A DNA stretch of 64,000 nt from Shewanella sp. SR44-3 (GTDB lineage Bacteria; Pseudomonadota; Gammaproteobacteria; Enterobacterales; Shewanellaceae): the NCBI RefSeq assembly GCF_014163735.1, contig NZ_JACJDV010000016.1:1-64000 (forward strand), read 5' to 3'. The notes beneath the pieces were generated by a model that saw only the letters and a program-made list of their open reading frames with translations, was not told where the DNA came from and did no database searches. This document shows positions 1 to 8,776 of the stretch, one piece after another; the stretch's first letter is position 1, and every line of letters begins with the position of its first letter. The position numbers and the translations under genes are program-made.

Positions 1-66
1 GCCTGTGAGATTTTTACCCGCTTGAAGATCTTTAAGGGCTTGTTCAAAGTTAAAAGGTTGAGTCAT
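1..66 (-). CDS. IS256-type transposase, N-terminal fragment at window edge
   Basis: Only the first 22 codons lie in the window; the gene runs off the left edge. The start reads MTQPFNFEQALKDLQAGKNL, which matches my memory of the conserved N terminus of IS256/Mutator-family DDE transposases. An AGGA motif precedes the ATG at 66. The protein would catalyse cut-and-paste or copy-paste movement of its element. Family assignment rests on this short stretch alone. Confidence 0.7.
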   Translation of the reverse strand, partial: MTQPFNFEQALKDLQAGKNLTG

Positions 67-106
67 GTGTCATTCCTGTTTTTGTACAGTTTACTGAAAT
101 GACACA
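1..106 (-). mobile_element. End of an IS256-like insertion sequence
   Basis: The transposase start is followed outward by about 40 bases containing GTGTCATT at 67-74 and its reverse complement AATGACAC at 98-105. IS256-family elements carry a terminal inverted repeat just upstream of the transposase gene, so the element boundary probably lies near 105-110. The exact edge and any target-site duplication cannot be fixed without the other end. Confidence 0.55.
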
Positions 107-501
107 GAATTATGAACGCTACCGAATGCTCCAAATTCAACAATCCTAATTATTATCAGCTTATATTTACCTTTGAATGAAAATGAATCCTCAGTCTCTG
201 ATATTTCGATGTAACGATTTAAACGTCCAAATTGTTCAATATATTTATAAGCATTAGGTGTATTTATAAACCATTTCACTTCTTTTAAAGTTAAATTCTT
301 TGAGGTTAAACAGCTTAGTATAACATTTATTTCGGCTAAATTATTATTCGGATGATTGACAGAAGATAGTGTCTTTAAACTTTTATAAAGTTCATAAGTT
401 TTTACACTTCTGTTTAACCTGTGTAAAAACAATGTATTAAAAGCGATTGCTATTCCTATAATTCCGCCTAAAGCAGTAATTATTTTAATTATAATTTCCA
501 T
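91..501 (-). CDS. Hypothetical membrane-anchored protein, probably truncated by the IS
   Basis: I do not recognise this family. The 136-residue product has one N-terminal membrane segment (about residues 4-26) and a Lys/Asn-rich soluble domain. The ATG at 501 is preceded by a GGGG motif. The last codons (SVSFQ, stop at 91) lie in the presumed end of the neighbouring IS, so the original C terminus was probably longer and has been replaced by IS-derived residues. The base composition is AT-rich like the adjacent helicase gene, which it follows on the same strand after about 150 bases. A joint role with the helicase is possible but unproven. Confidence 0.55.
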   Translation of the reverse strand: MEIIIKIITALGGIIGIAIAFNTLFLHRLNRSVKTYELYKSLKTLSSVNHPNNNLAEINVILSCLTSKNLTLKEVKWFINTPNAYKYIEQFGRLNRYIEISETEDSFSFKGKYKLIIIRIVEFGAFGSVHNSVSFQ

Positions 502-652
502 TTTACAACCCCATTATACGTTACGCTATCAGACAAGCCTTAGCAGGTTAACACCAACTCAGATTTTTAATATCTGAAGTGCTGTGTCGAAAGTGATGAT
601 TACTTAAATAGACAACACCTTAATAAGTGATTGGCTCTAGAAGCTATCCAGA

Positions 653-3600
653 CTACTTGTTTATAACCACTCTCAGCTTTATACCACTGACCTCGTCAAT
701 GTAGGCGGCAGTCGCGCCTAAAACGGCTAGTTGATCATCTGACATTTTAATTTTAGAGATAGCAGGTTGAACAATTACAATACCTAACTTAAAAGAGGAA
801 AATCTAGCAACCTTAGCAAAATGTATTAAATCCTCATATCTACCTTTATCGATTCTTGATGCTTTTCCTTGACTTAATCTTTTCCGTTCACGCTCCATCA
901 TTCGTAAAATAAGCTTTTCTTTATCACCAAACCACTTAACACTTTTTTCAGCCTGACCAGCAACCTGATAAACATCATCTACTCGTGCACCTGGCTTTGC
1001 AACACCATCACTAGCTGATTTCGAGCAATATTTGCAATGGAAAAAGTCAATTATCAACTCTTTATCGTCCAAGTTTTTAATCGCAACTATATCAGCTACT
1101 TCGCCAGAGCCATCATCATCAAATACTACATCGTAATCATTGAGTATTTTTTGAACGGTATAATATTGAATCGAATTTTGTATTCTTTGCTCTCTTTGAG
1201 ATTCAACTGATATATCTACGCCTGTCCAGTCCCAATCTTCGGTGTTATTTTTATCGTAGAGATATGTATACGATTCATTTGGGTAATACCTCAGCCCGCC
1301 ATCGATTACTGATGTATCGGCCAAGAATAATGTTGGTGGATGTTCATCAAAAAAATCAGAGATAAGGAATATCTGTTCTCCGATCTTTATATCCAAACTA
1401 TCTATTGAATTGAAGATTATTTCACCTTGCCTAGGTATTATTGCTGTAATTAAGCTAATACAATGCGGCGTTTTAATCTCAATGTTAAGAGTATTCTTAT
1501 TATTGTCTTGAGTTTGTGAATAGAACAATTCACAATTTAATAAGCTTTCCTCCCATTTCCCCGAAGAAATAGTAATTTTTGATTCGTTTTTCCGAAGTAG
1601 TTCAACTGGCCACTCAACAGATAAAGGGGGGATTGCGGGAAACTCTACAAGTTCCTCAGTTTGCATAGCGGTTTTCATGATTTTATTAGTGTCAATAGAG
1701 CTATCAAGAACCTTTTTTCCGACTGCATTACACCAAATTACCCATTTATCCAAGGAGTCACTGTCCATAGCCCAAACTTTACCTTTGTGCGAACACCCTA
1801 TACTAACGAGATCACCGTTTTCGTATCCCTTGCCAAAAATGTTAGATTTAGTTGCTCGGTTAGCCTCTATATCTGGTATTTGATCATTTATCTCAGTTCC
1901 CGTATGCATAGAATACCGAAGCCCTTTTTTGTTTTTATTAAGGCCTACGTTTTGGAGTTTCAATCGCTTTAGCCCCGAAAGCGAACGGAATATATGCTCG
2001 CCCTGAACTAATAAAGCATTCTCTGCAACTAATTTAACTAATCTTTTAACTAAACCATCTTTGGCTGAGGAGTGAATGAATAAAAGATTTTCTTTTCGAT
2101 CATAATATGCAATATATAAATCCCACAACTCGTCAAAGAGCTCCTTTGAACTAGTCCAACCTACAGACAAAGATGACTTAACAGAGAAAATCAACATGTT
2201 TTTCTCGTCATTTATAATGGAGTCGATAATTTGAAACTGCTTACTTTCAAATAGCTGGAACCTTTCTGGTTTCCATATTGCAAGATCCATTCTATAAATC
2301 GTTGTACTAATACTAGGAGTGAGCCCTAAATCGAGAAGTTTACTTGGATTTAAAAACTCTGATCGGAACTCCTGATACTTCTTTTCATCTTTAATTTTAC
2401 TGGAGCTTATGTCGCTAATTACGCTGTTCCAATCAGAATCTTCCTTATAAAGCTCTTCAAGGCTTACATTCACATTGGGATTAGCTATATTTGCTATGAA
2501 CTTTGCATCGCCAACATTCTCAGTAGTGCGGGTAAAACGGCCAGTAAACTGAAGCATAATGTTTATACTTTTATGAGGGTCATGTATTGCTGATATTTTT
2601 AACTGAGGAAGATCAAACCCTTCGCCTAACATATCGACGCAAATGATTATTTTGTGCTTCCTTTTTTTAATGGCTTCCAAAACCTCTGATTTATTTTTTA
2701 TACTGCTATTAATCAGTACTGGATTAAACTCTTTTGCTTTTGCATAGATATCAAAAATTACTTTAGCTCTAGCAATAGTATTGGCTCTTGCCATTACAAT
2801 ATGATCTAAACCCGCATTCAGGTCAGCTCTAAGTAGCTCAATGGCTTTCTCTGCTATTGCTTTGTCTGAGTTTTCTTCGACAAACTCTCTAACTGGGTGA
2901 AACTCAATTGCCTTAAAGTACCCATCTTGTTGTGCCTTTTTTAAAGGGTAATTAAATATAATCTTCCCGCCTATCCTTGAGCAGTCCGACCTGAATGGTG
3001 TAGCTGTGAATTGAAAAATTGGTTTATCTTTAAAATGAGACTTTACTCTAGCCCAAGTTGTCGCTGTAATATGGTGAGCTTCATCGACAATAAGATGTGA
3101 GCAACCTATTGTTAAATTAGACAAAAAGTCATTTGAAAACTTGGCAAGGGCTGAAGCAGAAGAAATAATGACGTTAGACTTTAATATACTTTGTAAGTCA
3201 GCTTCATTATCAATACCGTGTTTAATAGTAGCTACTATTGGGTTTAACACACTCCCATCTATCAATCCAAGCTTTCTAAGTAAACCAAGCTGGATGAACT
3301 TCATTTTAGTTTGTTCGCGGAGGGCATCGGAAGGAACGACTACTAAAGTTCTTTTAAACTTGCCAGCTACGACGGCGGATAGGATGGTCTCTGTCTTACC
3401 CGTTCCTGTTGGCATCACAATGGTTGCCGCACTTTTATCATCAGACCGCTCAAAGCCCAAAGCAGCAAAAATCCCACCTATTTGGGGCGATCTAAGCCCT
3501 TCAACAGTATGATTCTCTTCCTTGAAGAGAAAATTAGCGCTACACCACGAATCAAATATATCTTCATGAGATTTATGTTCTTCATCAAGTGGAAGCCAGC

Positions 3601-3655
3601 TTAAAGTGCTTCTACCTATTTTACTTTCAGTATGTGGTTTCATAAGCAAGTCCAT
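653..3655 (-). CDS. Superfamily II DEAH-box helicase with possible C-terminal nuclease-like domain
   Basis: The 1000-residue protein has a ResIII/HsdR-like helicase core: Walker A TGTGKT at 83-88, DEAH at 191-194, TAT at 217-219, a DMLGEGFDLP segment near 341-350 and arginine-finger motif QFTGRFTRT at 369-377. A long middle region is unrecognised. Near 855-875 the sequence DIVAI...IIDFFHCKYC resembles the strand arrangement of PD-(D/E)xK nucleases, with His where Glu is usual; this part is inference. An AAGGAT ribosome site supports the start at 3655. It is visibly AT-richer than the genes that follow and lies near an IS, as defence helicases often do. It may be a single-gene anti-phage or DNA-processing factor; no methyltransferase or other defence gene is visible beside it. 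Confidence 0.8.
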   Translation of the reverse strand: MDLLMKPHTESKIGRSTLSWLPLDEEHKSHEDIFDSWCSANFLFKEENHTVEGLRSPQIGGIFAALGFERSDDKSAATIVMPTGTGKTETILSAVVAGKFKRTLVVVPSDALREQTKMKFIQLGLLRKLGLIDGSVLNPIVATIKHGIDNEADLQSILKSNVIISSASALAKFSNDFLSNLTIGCSHLIVDEAHHITATTWARVKSHFKDKPIFQFTATPFRSDCSRIGGKIIFNYPLKKAQQDGYFKAIEFHPVREFVEENSDKAIAEKAIELLRADLNAGLDHIVMARANTIARAKVIFDIYAKAKEFNPVLINSSIKNKSEVLEAIKKRKHKIIICVDMLGEGFDLPQLKISAIHDPHKSINIMLQFTGRFTRTTENVGDAKFIANIANPNVNVSLEELYKEDSDWNSVISDISSSKIKDEKKYQEFRSEFLNPSKLLDLGLTPSISTTIYRMDLAIWKPERFQLFESKQFQIIDSIINDEKNMLIFSVKSSLSVGWTSSKELFDELWDLYIAYYDRKENLLFIHSSAKDGLVKRLVKLVAENALLVQGEHIFRSLSGLKRLKLQNVGLNKNKKGLRYSMHTGTEINDQIPDIEANRATKSNIFGKGYENGDLVSIGCSHKGKVWAMDSDSLDKWVIWCNAVGKKVLDSSIDTNKIMKTAMQTEELVEFPAIPPLSVEWPVELLRKNESKITISSGKWEESLLNCELFYSQTQDNNKNTLNIEIKTPHCISLITAIIPRQGEIIFNSIDSLDIKIGEQIFLISDFFDEHPPTLFLADTSVIDGGLRYYPNESYTYLYDKNNTEDWDWTGVDISVESQREQRIQNSIQYYTVQKILNDYDVVFDDDGSGEVADIVAIKNLDDKELIIDFFHCKYCSKSASDGVAKPGARVDDVYQVAGQAEKSVKWFGDKEKLILRMMERERKRLSQGKASRIDKGRYEDLIHFAKVARFSSFKLGIVIVQPAISKIKMSDDQLAVLGATAAYIDEVSGIKLRVVINK

Positions 3656-3914
3656 CGAATATCCTTATTTCGTATTCCATTAATTCCACAAATAGCTAAC
3701 GAGTTGGCCTCTAGCAGCGCACTAACTAAAAAGTGGGTATTTGTTAACTAAAATATACTAAGTGGACACAAAGACCAATGGTGTTACAGCTAAGAAATTG
3801 TATTAATCTACATTGTGAATATTTTTGTATGGATGGCACCTTATTTTTGATCTCTTTGACGCTGGATACTCTTTATTGGAAGGAAGTAATAATTTAGAGT
3901 GTCGAAAACAGCCT

Positions 3915-4030
3915 GCTTCTCGTTATGTACTTTCGAGATAAATTATTAGACTTATTTTTCAATAACATAAATTGTTCTCTGGATAAAACCGAGCGTTTTT
4001 ACTCTTCATCAAATTTACATAACGAGAAGC
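3915..4030. repeat. Perfect 15-base inverted repeat enclosing 86 AT-rich bases
   Basis: GCTTCTCGTTATGTA at 3915-3929 is the exact reverse complement of TACATAACGAGAAGC at 4016-4030, and the similarity continues outward with one inserted base. The arrangement suggests a very small non-autonomous mobile element or a recombination site, but no family is recognised. Confidence 0.6.
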
Positions 4031-4174
4031 AAGGCCAAGCATTAACCGAACTCATTTTTAGACATAAACGGGATTGAACTCAAGCCAAAATTTAACAATG
4101 AGTAGCTCAATTAATGCCTGTTGATAAAAACTGAAAGGCAATACTGAAGCTAATGAGCGGGTGTTGGGCTAAAT

Positions 4175-4214
4175 GGCTCGAGTGCGTGAGCAGCAGGGAT
4201 GCTGCTCCCGAGCC
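4175..4214. repeat. GC-rich nested hairpin, probable dispersed repeat
   Basis: Outer arms GGCTCG (4175-4180) and CGAGCC (4209-4214) enclose an inner perfect stem GAGCAGCA-GGGA-TGCTGCTC (4188-4207). I recall similar hairpins between genes in other Shewanella genomes, which suggests a repetitive extragenic element rather than a terminator, since no T-tract follows at once. Confidence 0.5.
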
Positions 4215-4355
4215 CACAGGGACCTTTTTTACCGTTAAACTTTTTCAGTAAGAATGGGCATCACTCGGGACGTTAATCCAATGGCCGATACTCATTTGGC
4301 GATAGATGCGCTAGTCTATTGCCTAATGTATTAAGCACCAAGGAGCATAAAGGTC

Positions 4356-4901
4356 ATGCAAACCTATATCATCTTATTAAGAGGGATCAATGTCGGCGGC
4401 AATAATCTGGTGCCCATGAAGGCCCTGACCCAAGTGTTAACGGACGCGGGCTTTAGCCAAATAAAGACCTACATACAGACAGGTAATATTTTGCTGCAAA
4501 GCCCGCATTCATCCCATGGATCCGATGGCGCTCAACTTGAACAGGATATTGCCAAACTTATTGACACTCACTTTGGTTTTATCCCCGATATCATGCAACT
4601 AAGTTTGAGTGAATTTAGCACTGCGGCGGCCAACAACCCCTATAAAGATAAACCCGGCAACACAGTGCATTGCTATTTTTGTCAGCAGCTGCCAAGCCCA
4701 GATGAAGCGCGCCTTAAAGAACTTACCACCAGCACAGAGGAATATCACATCCAAGGCAGAGTCTTATACTTACACGCCCCCGATGGCATAGGTCGCTCTA
4801 AGCTGGCTGCCAATATAGAAAAGTGCTTAAAGGTTTCAGCTACTGCCAGAAACCTAAATACAGTCAATAAATTACTTGGGATGGTGAGTGCCAGCGTTTG
4901 A
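4356..4901 (+). CDS. DUF1697 domain protein
   Basis: The 181-residue protein starts MQTYIILLRGINVGGNN and continues with a conserved YIQTGNILLQS segment; both are hallmarks of the DUF1697 family, small cytosolic proteins of unknown function. The length matches the family. A GGAG motif at 4342-4345 lies upstream of the ATG. It is convergent with the DUF465 gene, the stop codons being about 47 bases apart. No function can be assigned from sequence. Confidence 0.85.
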   Translation: MQTYIILLRGINVGGNNLVPMKALTQVLTDAGFSQIKTYIQTGNILLQSPHSSHGSDGAQLEQDIAKLIDTHFGFIPDIMQLSLSEFSTAAANNPYKDKPGNTVHCYFCQQLPSPDEARLKELTTSTEEYHIQGRVLYLHAPDGIGRSKLAANIEKCLKVSATARNLNTVNKLLGMVSASV

Positions 4902-4948
4902 GTATAAACACTGCTACGAACGCACTCTTTCACTCTTTCACTGCTGCA

Positions 4949-5212
4949 TTAGCTTGTGGCCACAGCCTTGTCATGATGGGCTTTTAATTGCTGGAATAAG
5001 ACATCTTTTAAGTTTGCTCGCTGCACTTTTAACTGGTGCATATGCTCATCATCCGTTGGACTACCGGCAACTTCTAACTGACGGATATCGTAATCCAATA
5101 CGTGATATTGCTTGGACAGTGTCTGAAACGCTTCATCTTTGTAATTCAAATAAACGATGTCTTGTTTAAATTCTGGGAAGTCGAAAATAAGTGCATGATT
5201 CTCATTTAACAT
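4949..5212 (-). CDS. YdcH/DUF465 family small protein
   Basis: The 87-residue, highly charged, mostly helical protein fits the YdcH/DUF465 family of small cytosolic proteins with a predicted coiled coil (about residues 30-75). The family function is unknown. An AGGGGTT ribosome site precedes the ATG at 5212. It stands alone between the DUF1697 gene and the metal-efflux operon. Confidence 0.8.
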   Translation of the reverse strand: MLNENHALIFDFPEFKQDIVYLNYKDEAFQTLSKQYHVLDYDIRQLEVAGSPTDDEHMHQLKVQRANLKDVLFQQLKAHHDKAVATS

Positions 5213-5422
5213 AGATAACCCCTGAATGGTGATTTGAAATGCTTGAATGGTAAAAACTATAGCATTAGTCAGTTTTATAAAGGATTACTTTGTCCATTTC
5301 AGCGATCGAGTTAACACTAAATCCTAGATCTCAGCTAGATCACACGCTAATTCAACGAAAGTCACTTTAATCCCTCAAAACAGCAGCCAGTACGAACCCC
5401 AATTACCAAAAAACAATTACCC

Positions 5423-5452
5423 AAAAAAATAGCCGACGTCAGCCGGCTATTT
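5423..5452 (-). terminator. Rho-independent terminator of the RND efflux operon
   Basis: Stem arms AAATAGCCG (5427-5435) and CGGCTATTT (5444-5452) with an 8-base loop lead on the minus strand into a T-tract, just past the stop codon of the RND pump gene. Confidence 0.85.
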
Positions 5453-5480
5453 GAAAACGAAGATTATTCAAAACTCTGCT

Positions 5481-8400
5481 TTAACTGTGGCGCTTACCTT
5501 GATACAAAAAGCGGTACAGAGTGGGCAATACCAGCAAAGTTAAGGCGGTAGAGCTAAACAGCCCGCCTATGATAACTACGGCCAAGGGCTGTTGAATTTC
5601 ACTGCCCACCCCAGATGACATTAAAATCGGGATGAGTCCCAAAGCCGAGGTGAGCGCCGTCATTAATACGGGGCGAAGGCGTCCAACTGTGCCTTCATAG
5701 ACTGATTCATACAGGCTTTCGCCGCTTTGACGGCGCTGGTTTATCGAGTCCACCAATACCACGCCGTTAAGCACCGCCACCCCAAATAAGGTGATAAACC
5801 CTATGGAGCTGGGCACAGACAAGTAAGTGCCGCTGGCATAAAGGGCGATAACCCCGCCAAACAGGGCCAAGGGGACGTTTGCCATGATCAGCCCCACTTG
5901 CTTAAGCGAGCCAAAGGAGAAATACAGCAACAAGGCAATCAAACCAATAGACACTGGCACCACTAACATCAGCTTTTGCTGAGCGCGCTGCTGGTTCTCG
6001 TACTGACCGCCAATCACTACGGTATAACCCGCAGGCAACTGCGCCTGCGGAATAACCTTATAAATGTCGGCTACTACTGATCCCATATCACGACCTGCTA
6101 CATTGGCCTGTACCACAACGCGGCGCTGCACATCGTCGCGGCGAATATTAGGCGGCGCCATTTCGACCTCGACGCTTGCCACATCCCCAAGACGTACTGT
6201 GGCGCCATTAGCCCCCACTAGCAGCAAGTCTTGCACCGCATCGGGCGTTTGCCTAAATGATTTAGCTAGGCGCACATTGATATCGTATCTGGCATTACCA
6301 TCAATAACTTGTCCGGCACTCACCCCGCCGATTCCTTGGCTTACCAGGCTCATCACCTGATCGACACTGATACCATAACGGGCCAAACTGTCCCGCTTAG
6401 GGCGAATAACCAGCTGAGCTTCACCGCTGACTTGCTCTAAGGACACATCCACAGCACCTGGTATTTTAGCCACTAAGTCACTGAGTACCTGACCTTTAGT
6501 GGCCAGCACATCCAAAGAATCACCGAAGATTTTAATCGCCAGCTGCGCTTTTACGCCCGACAATAATTCATCCACTCGGGTGGCTATGGGTTGTGAGAAG
6601 GTGAACAACAAGCCTGGGAACACTTTGAGTTTGTCTTCCATCTCCCGTTGCAATGCCAGGCGTGAATCTGCCGTGGTCCAAGACTCGATGGGGTTTAAGC
6701 CTATGTAAATCTCGATATTACTCACAGGTTCTGGATCGCCGCCAAGCTCTGGCGCACCAATGCGGCTTAGGGCGTAGCTCACCTCAGGAAACTCAAGCAG
6801 CATGGCTTCAATCTTAGGCGCTACGGCAAGGGAAGTCTCAAGGCTTGCCGTGGGCGCTAAGGTTATTCTGAGGTTGATAGTGCCCTCTTCAAGCTCGGGC
6901 ACAAATTCAGTGCCTAATTTTGGCACTAACAATAAGCTGCCAACAAATAGCCCCGCAGCGGCCAATATCACAAGCTTTGGCCGCGCTAGGGTAGCGGTTA
7001 ATAGCTTTCGATAACCTGATTCCAGCGGCACTAATAGCGGGCTTTGGCGCAATACCACGCCTTTTTTAAATAGGAATACTGCTAAGGCCGGCACCACAAT
7101 TAACGCCACCAACAAGGCCGCGAGCATCGCTAGAATAATACTCACCGCCATGGGCTGAAACAGCTTACCTTCCACCCCTTCTAGGGCAAATAAGGGCGCA
7201 AATACCACGATAATAATCGCAGTAGCAAAGAAGATGGGGCTACAGACTTCTTTAGCCGCCAGCATAATCCGCAGCGCCATAGTGGGCTCATGATTTTGGT
7301 TTTGATCCCTTTCTAGGCTTTGATCGTTTTCATCGAATCCGAACTCATGCTTACTGGCAGGCAAAGCGCCATCCTCATCACCATGATAAGGGTCAGTTTC
7401 GCCATCGGCCCTCATTTGCGCCACGTTAAGATGGCGCCTATCTGGCTGAGTTAAATGCTTAAAGATGTTTTCAACCATCACCACAGAGCCATCCACCAGC
7501 ATGCCTATGGCGACGGCAAGGCCGCCTAATGACATCAAATTAGCCGACAGGCCAAAATAGGACATTACCATCAGAGCTAAACCAATCGAGACTGGAATAG
7601 ATAATAAAACCAATAAGGTAGCGCGAAGGTTAACTAAAAACAGCGCCAAGATAATAATGATAAACACAAAGGCCATCAGCAGCGCATCACGCACTGTGGT
7701 GACGGCTTGGTCGACCAAATCGGCTTGATCGTAAAACACCTCAAATGACACCCCCTTAGGCAGGGCTTGCTCGATGAGTTTTACCCTCGCATTGATGTCA
7801 TCTATGGTGGATTTAGTGTTGGCCCCCATGCGCTTAAGCACTACGCCGGCCACCACTTCACCGAGTTTTTCCGCGTCGCCATTAGCATCGCGGCGAGTCA
7901 TGGTCACGGCGCCAACGCGGATTTCACTGCCAAAGGCCACCTTGGCAATGTCAGCCACCCGCACGGGTGTGCCTTTGACTTCCGTTAGCGGAATTTGCCC
8001 TATGGCCAATAAGCCTTCGTTTCCTGCTGGCAACATGCCGTAACCACGCACCACCAGTTGCTCTTGGCCTTGGTCCATAAACCAGCCGCCAGCATTGCGG
8101 TTATTACTCTCAAGGGCCGTGGTGACTTGGGTCATGGACAGGCCATAACTGATAAGCTTATTGGGGTCGAGTTGCACCTGGTATTGGCGCACATCGCCGC
8201 CAAAAGATAACACCTCAGTAACCCCAGAAACTGGCATTAAAATCAGCTTTATCAGGTAATCATTTAAGCTTCTAAGCTCAAAGGCACTAATGCCAGAATC
8301 AGGCTCCGCCTTAAGAATGTACTGATAAATTTGCCCAAGCCCTGAAGTATTAGGGCCAATTTCTGGCACGCCCACCCCCGCTGGGATAGCTTCTTTAGCC

Positions 8401-8747
8401 GCTTGCAACTGCTCGAACACTTGCTGGCGAGCAAAGTAAATATTTGTGCCCTCGGCAAACACCACGGTCACAATAGAAAGCCCAGTGCGGGACAAAGAGC
8501 GCACATCCGTCACCGAAGGCAGGGCATACATAGCCGACTCAACCGGATAACTGATGAGTTTTTCCACTTCTTCTGCCGCTAAGCCTTCGGCAGCGGTATT
8601 AATGGTCACCTGCACATTGGTCACATCGGGGAAAGCATCGAGATTTAACTTAGGCAAAGCCGCAAAGCTTGCCAATAGGGCGCACACTAGGGCAATCACC
8701 ACTAACAGGCGATTGGCGACAGCGGCCTGAATTAATTGTTGTAACAT
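5481..8747 (-). CDS. Heavy-metal RND efflux pump, CzcA/CusA family
   Basis: The 1088-residue inner-membrane transporter has the full HME-RND layout: an N-terminal membrane helix, periplasmic domain, helices 2-6 (about 340-580), second periplasmic domain and C-terminal helices. It would use the proton gradient to expel metal cations with the adjacent adaptor. The helix-4 motif reads AVAIGMLVDGSVVMVENIFKHL near 405-430. It keeps the VDG Asp and the VEN Glu but lacks the DFG Asp I associate with zinc pumps. In the second periplasmic domain VDELLSG replaces the Met-containing stretch I remember from the copper pump CusA, so divalent cations seem likelier. An Asp/His-rich insertion follows helix 4 (about 435-485). 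AAGGA precedes the ATG. Confidence 0.9.
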   Translation of the reverse strand: MLQQLIQAAVANRLLVVIALVCALLASFAALPKLNLDAFPDVTNVQVTINTAAEGLAAEEVEKLISYPVESAMYALPSVTDVRSLSRTGLSIVTVVFAEGTNIYFARQQVFEQLQAAKEAIPAGVGVPEIGPNTSGLGQIYQYILKAEPDSGISAFELRSLNDYLIKLILMPVSGVTEVLSFGGDVRQYQVQLDPNKLISYGLSMTQVTTALESNNRNAGGWFMDQGQEQLVVRGYGMLPAGNEGLLAIGQIPLTEVKGTPVRVADIAKVAFGSEIRVGAVTMTRRDANGDAEKLGEVVAGVVLKRMGANTKSTIDDINARVKLIEQALPKGVSFEVFYDQADLVDQAVTTVRDALLMAFVFIIIILALFLVNLRATLLVLLSIPVSIGLALMVMSYFGLSANLMSLGGLAVAIGMLVDGSVVMVENIFKHLTQPDRRHLNVAQMRADGETDPYHGDEDGALPASKHEFGFDENDQSLERDQNQNHEPTMALRIMLAAKEVCSPIFFATAIIIVVFAPLFALEGVEGKLFQPMAVSIILAMLAALLVALIVVPALAVFLFKKGVVLRQSPLLVPLESGYRKLLTATLARPKLVILAAAGLFVGSLLLVPKLGTEFVPELEEGTINLRITLAPTASLETSLAVAPKIEAMLLEFPEVSYALSRIGAPELGGDPEPVSNIEIYIGLNPIESWTTADSRLALQREMEDKLKVFPGLLFTFSQPIATRVDELLSGVKAQLAIKIFGDSLDVLATKGQVLSDLVAKIPGAVDVSLEQVSGEAQLVIRPKRDSLARYGISVDQVMSLVSQGIGGVSAGQVIDGNARYDINVRLAKSFRQTPDAVQDLLLVGANGATVRLGDVASVEVEMAPPNIRRDDVQRRVVVQANVAGRDMGSVVADIYKVIPQAQLPAGYTVVIGGQYENQQRAQQKLMLVVPVSIGLIALLLYFSFGSLKQVGLIMANVPLALFGGVIALYASGTYLSVPSSIGFITLFGVAVLNGVVLVDSINQRRQSGESLYESVYEGTVGRLRPVLMTALTSALGLIPILMSSGVGSEIQQPLAVVIIGGLFSSTALTLLVLPTLYRFLYQGKRHS

Positions 8748-8776
8748 AGACGTTCCTTAACGCAGCGCGTCGCTAA

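Larger units (their letters stand above)
3656..4355. other. 700-base intergenic stretch with two inverted-repeat structures
   Basis: No convincing gene is seen. The stretch is AT-rich on its left side and contains a 15-base inverted repeat pair (3915-3929 and 4016-4030) and a GC-rich hairpin (4175-4214). The right end is the promoter region of the DUF1697 gene. Confidence 0.6.
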
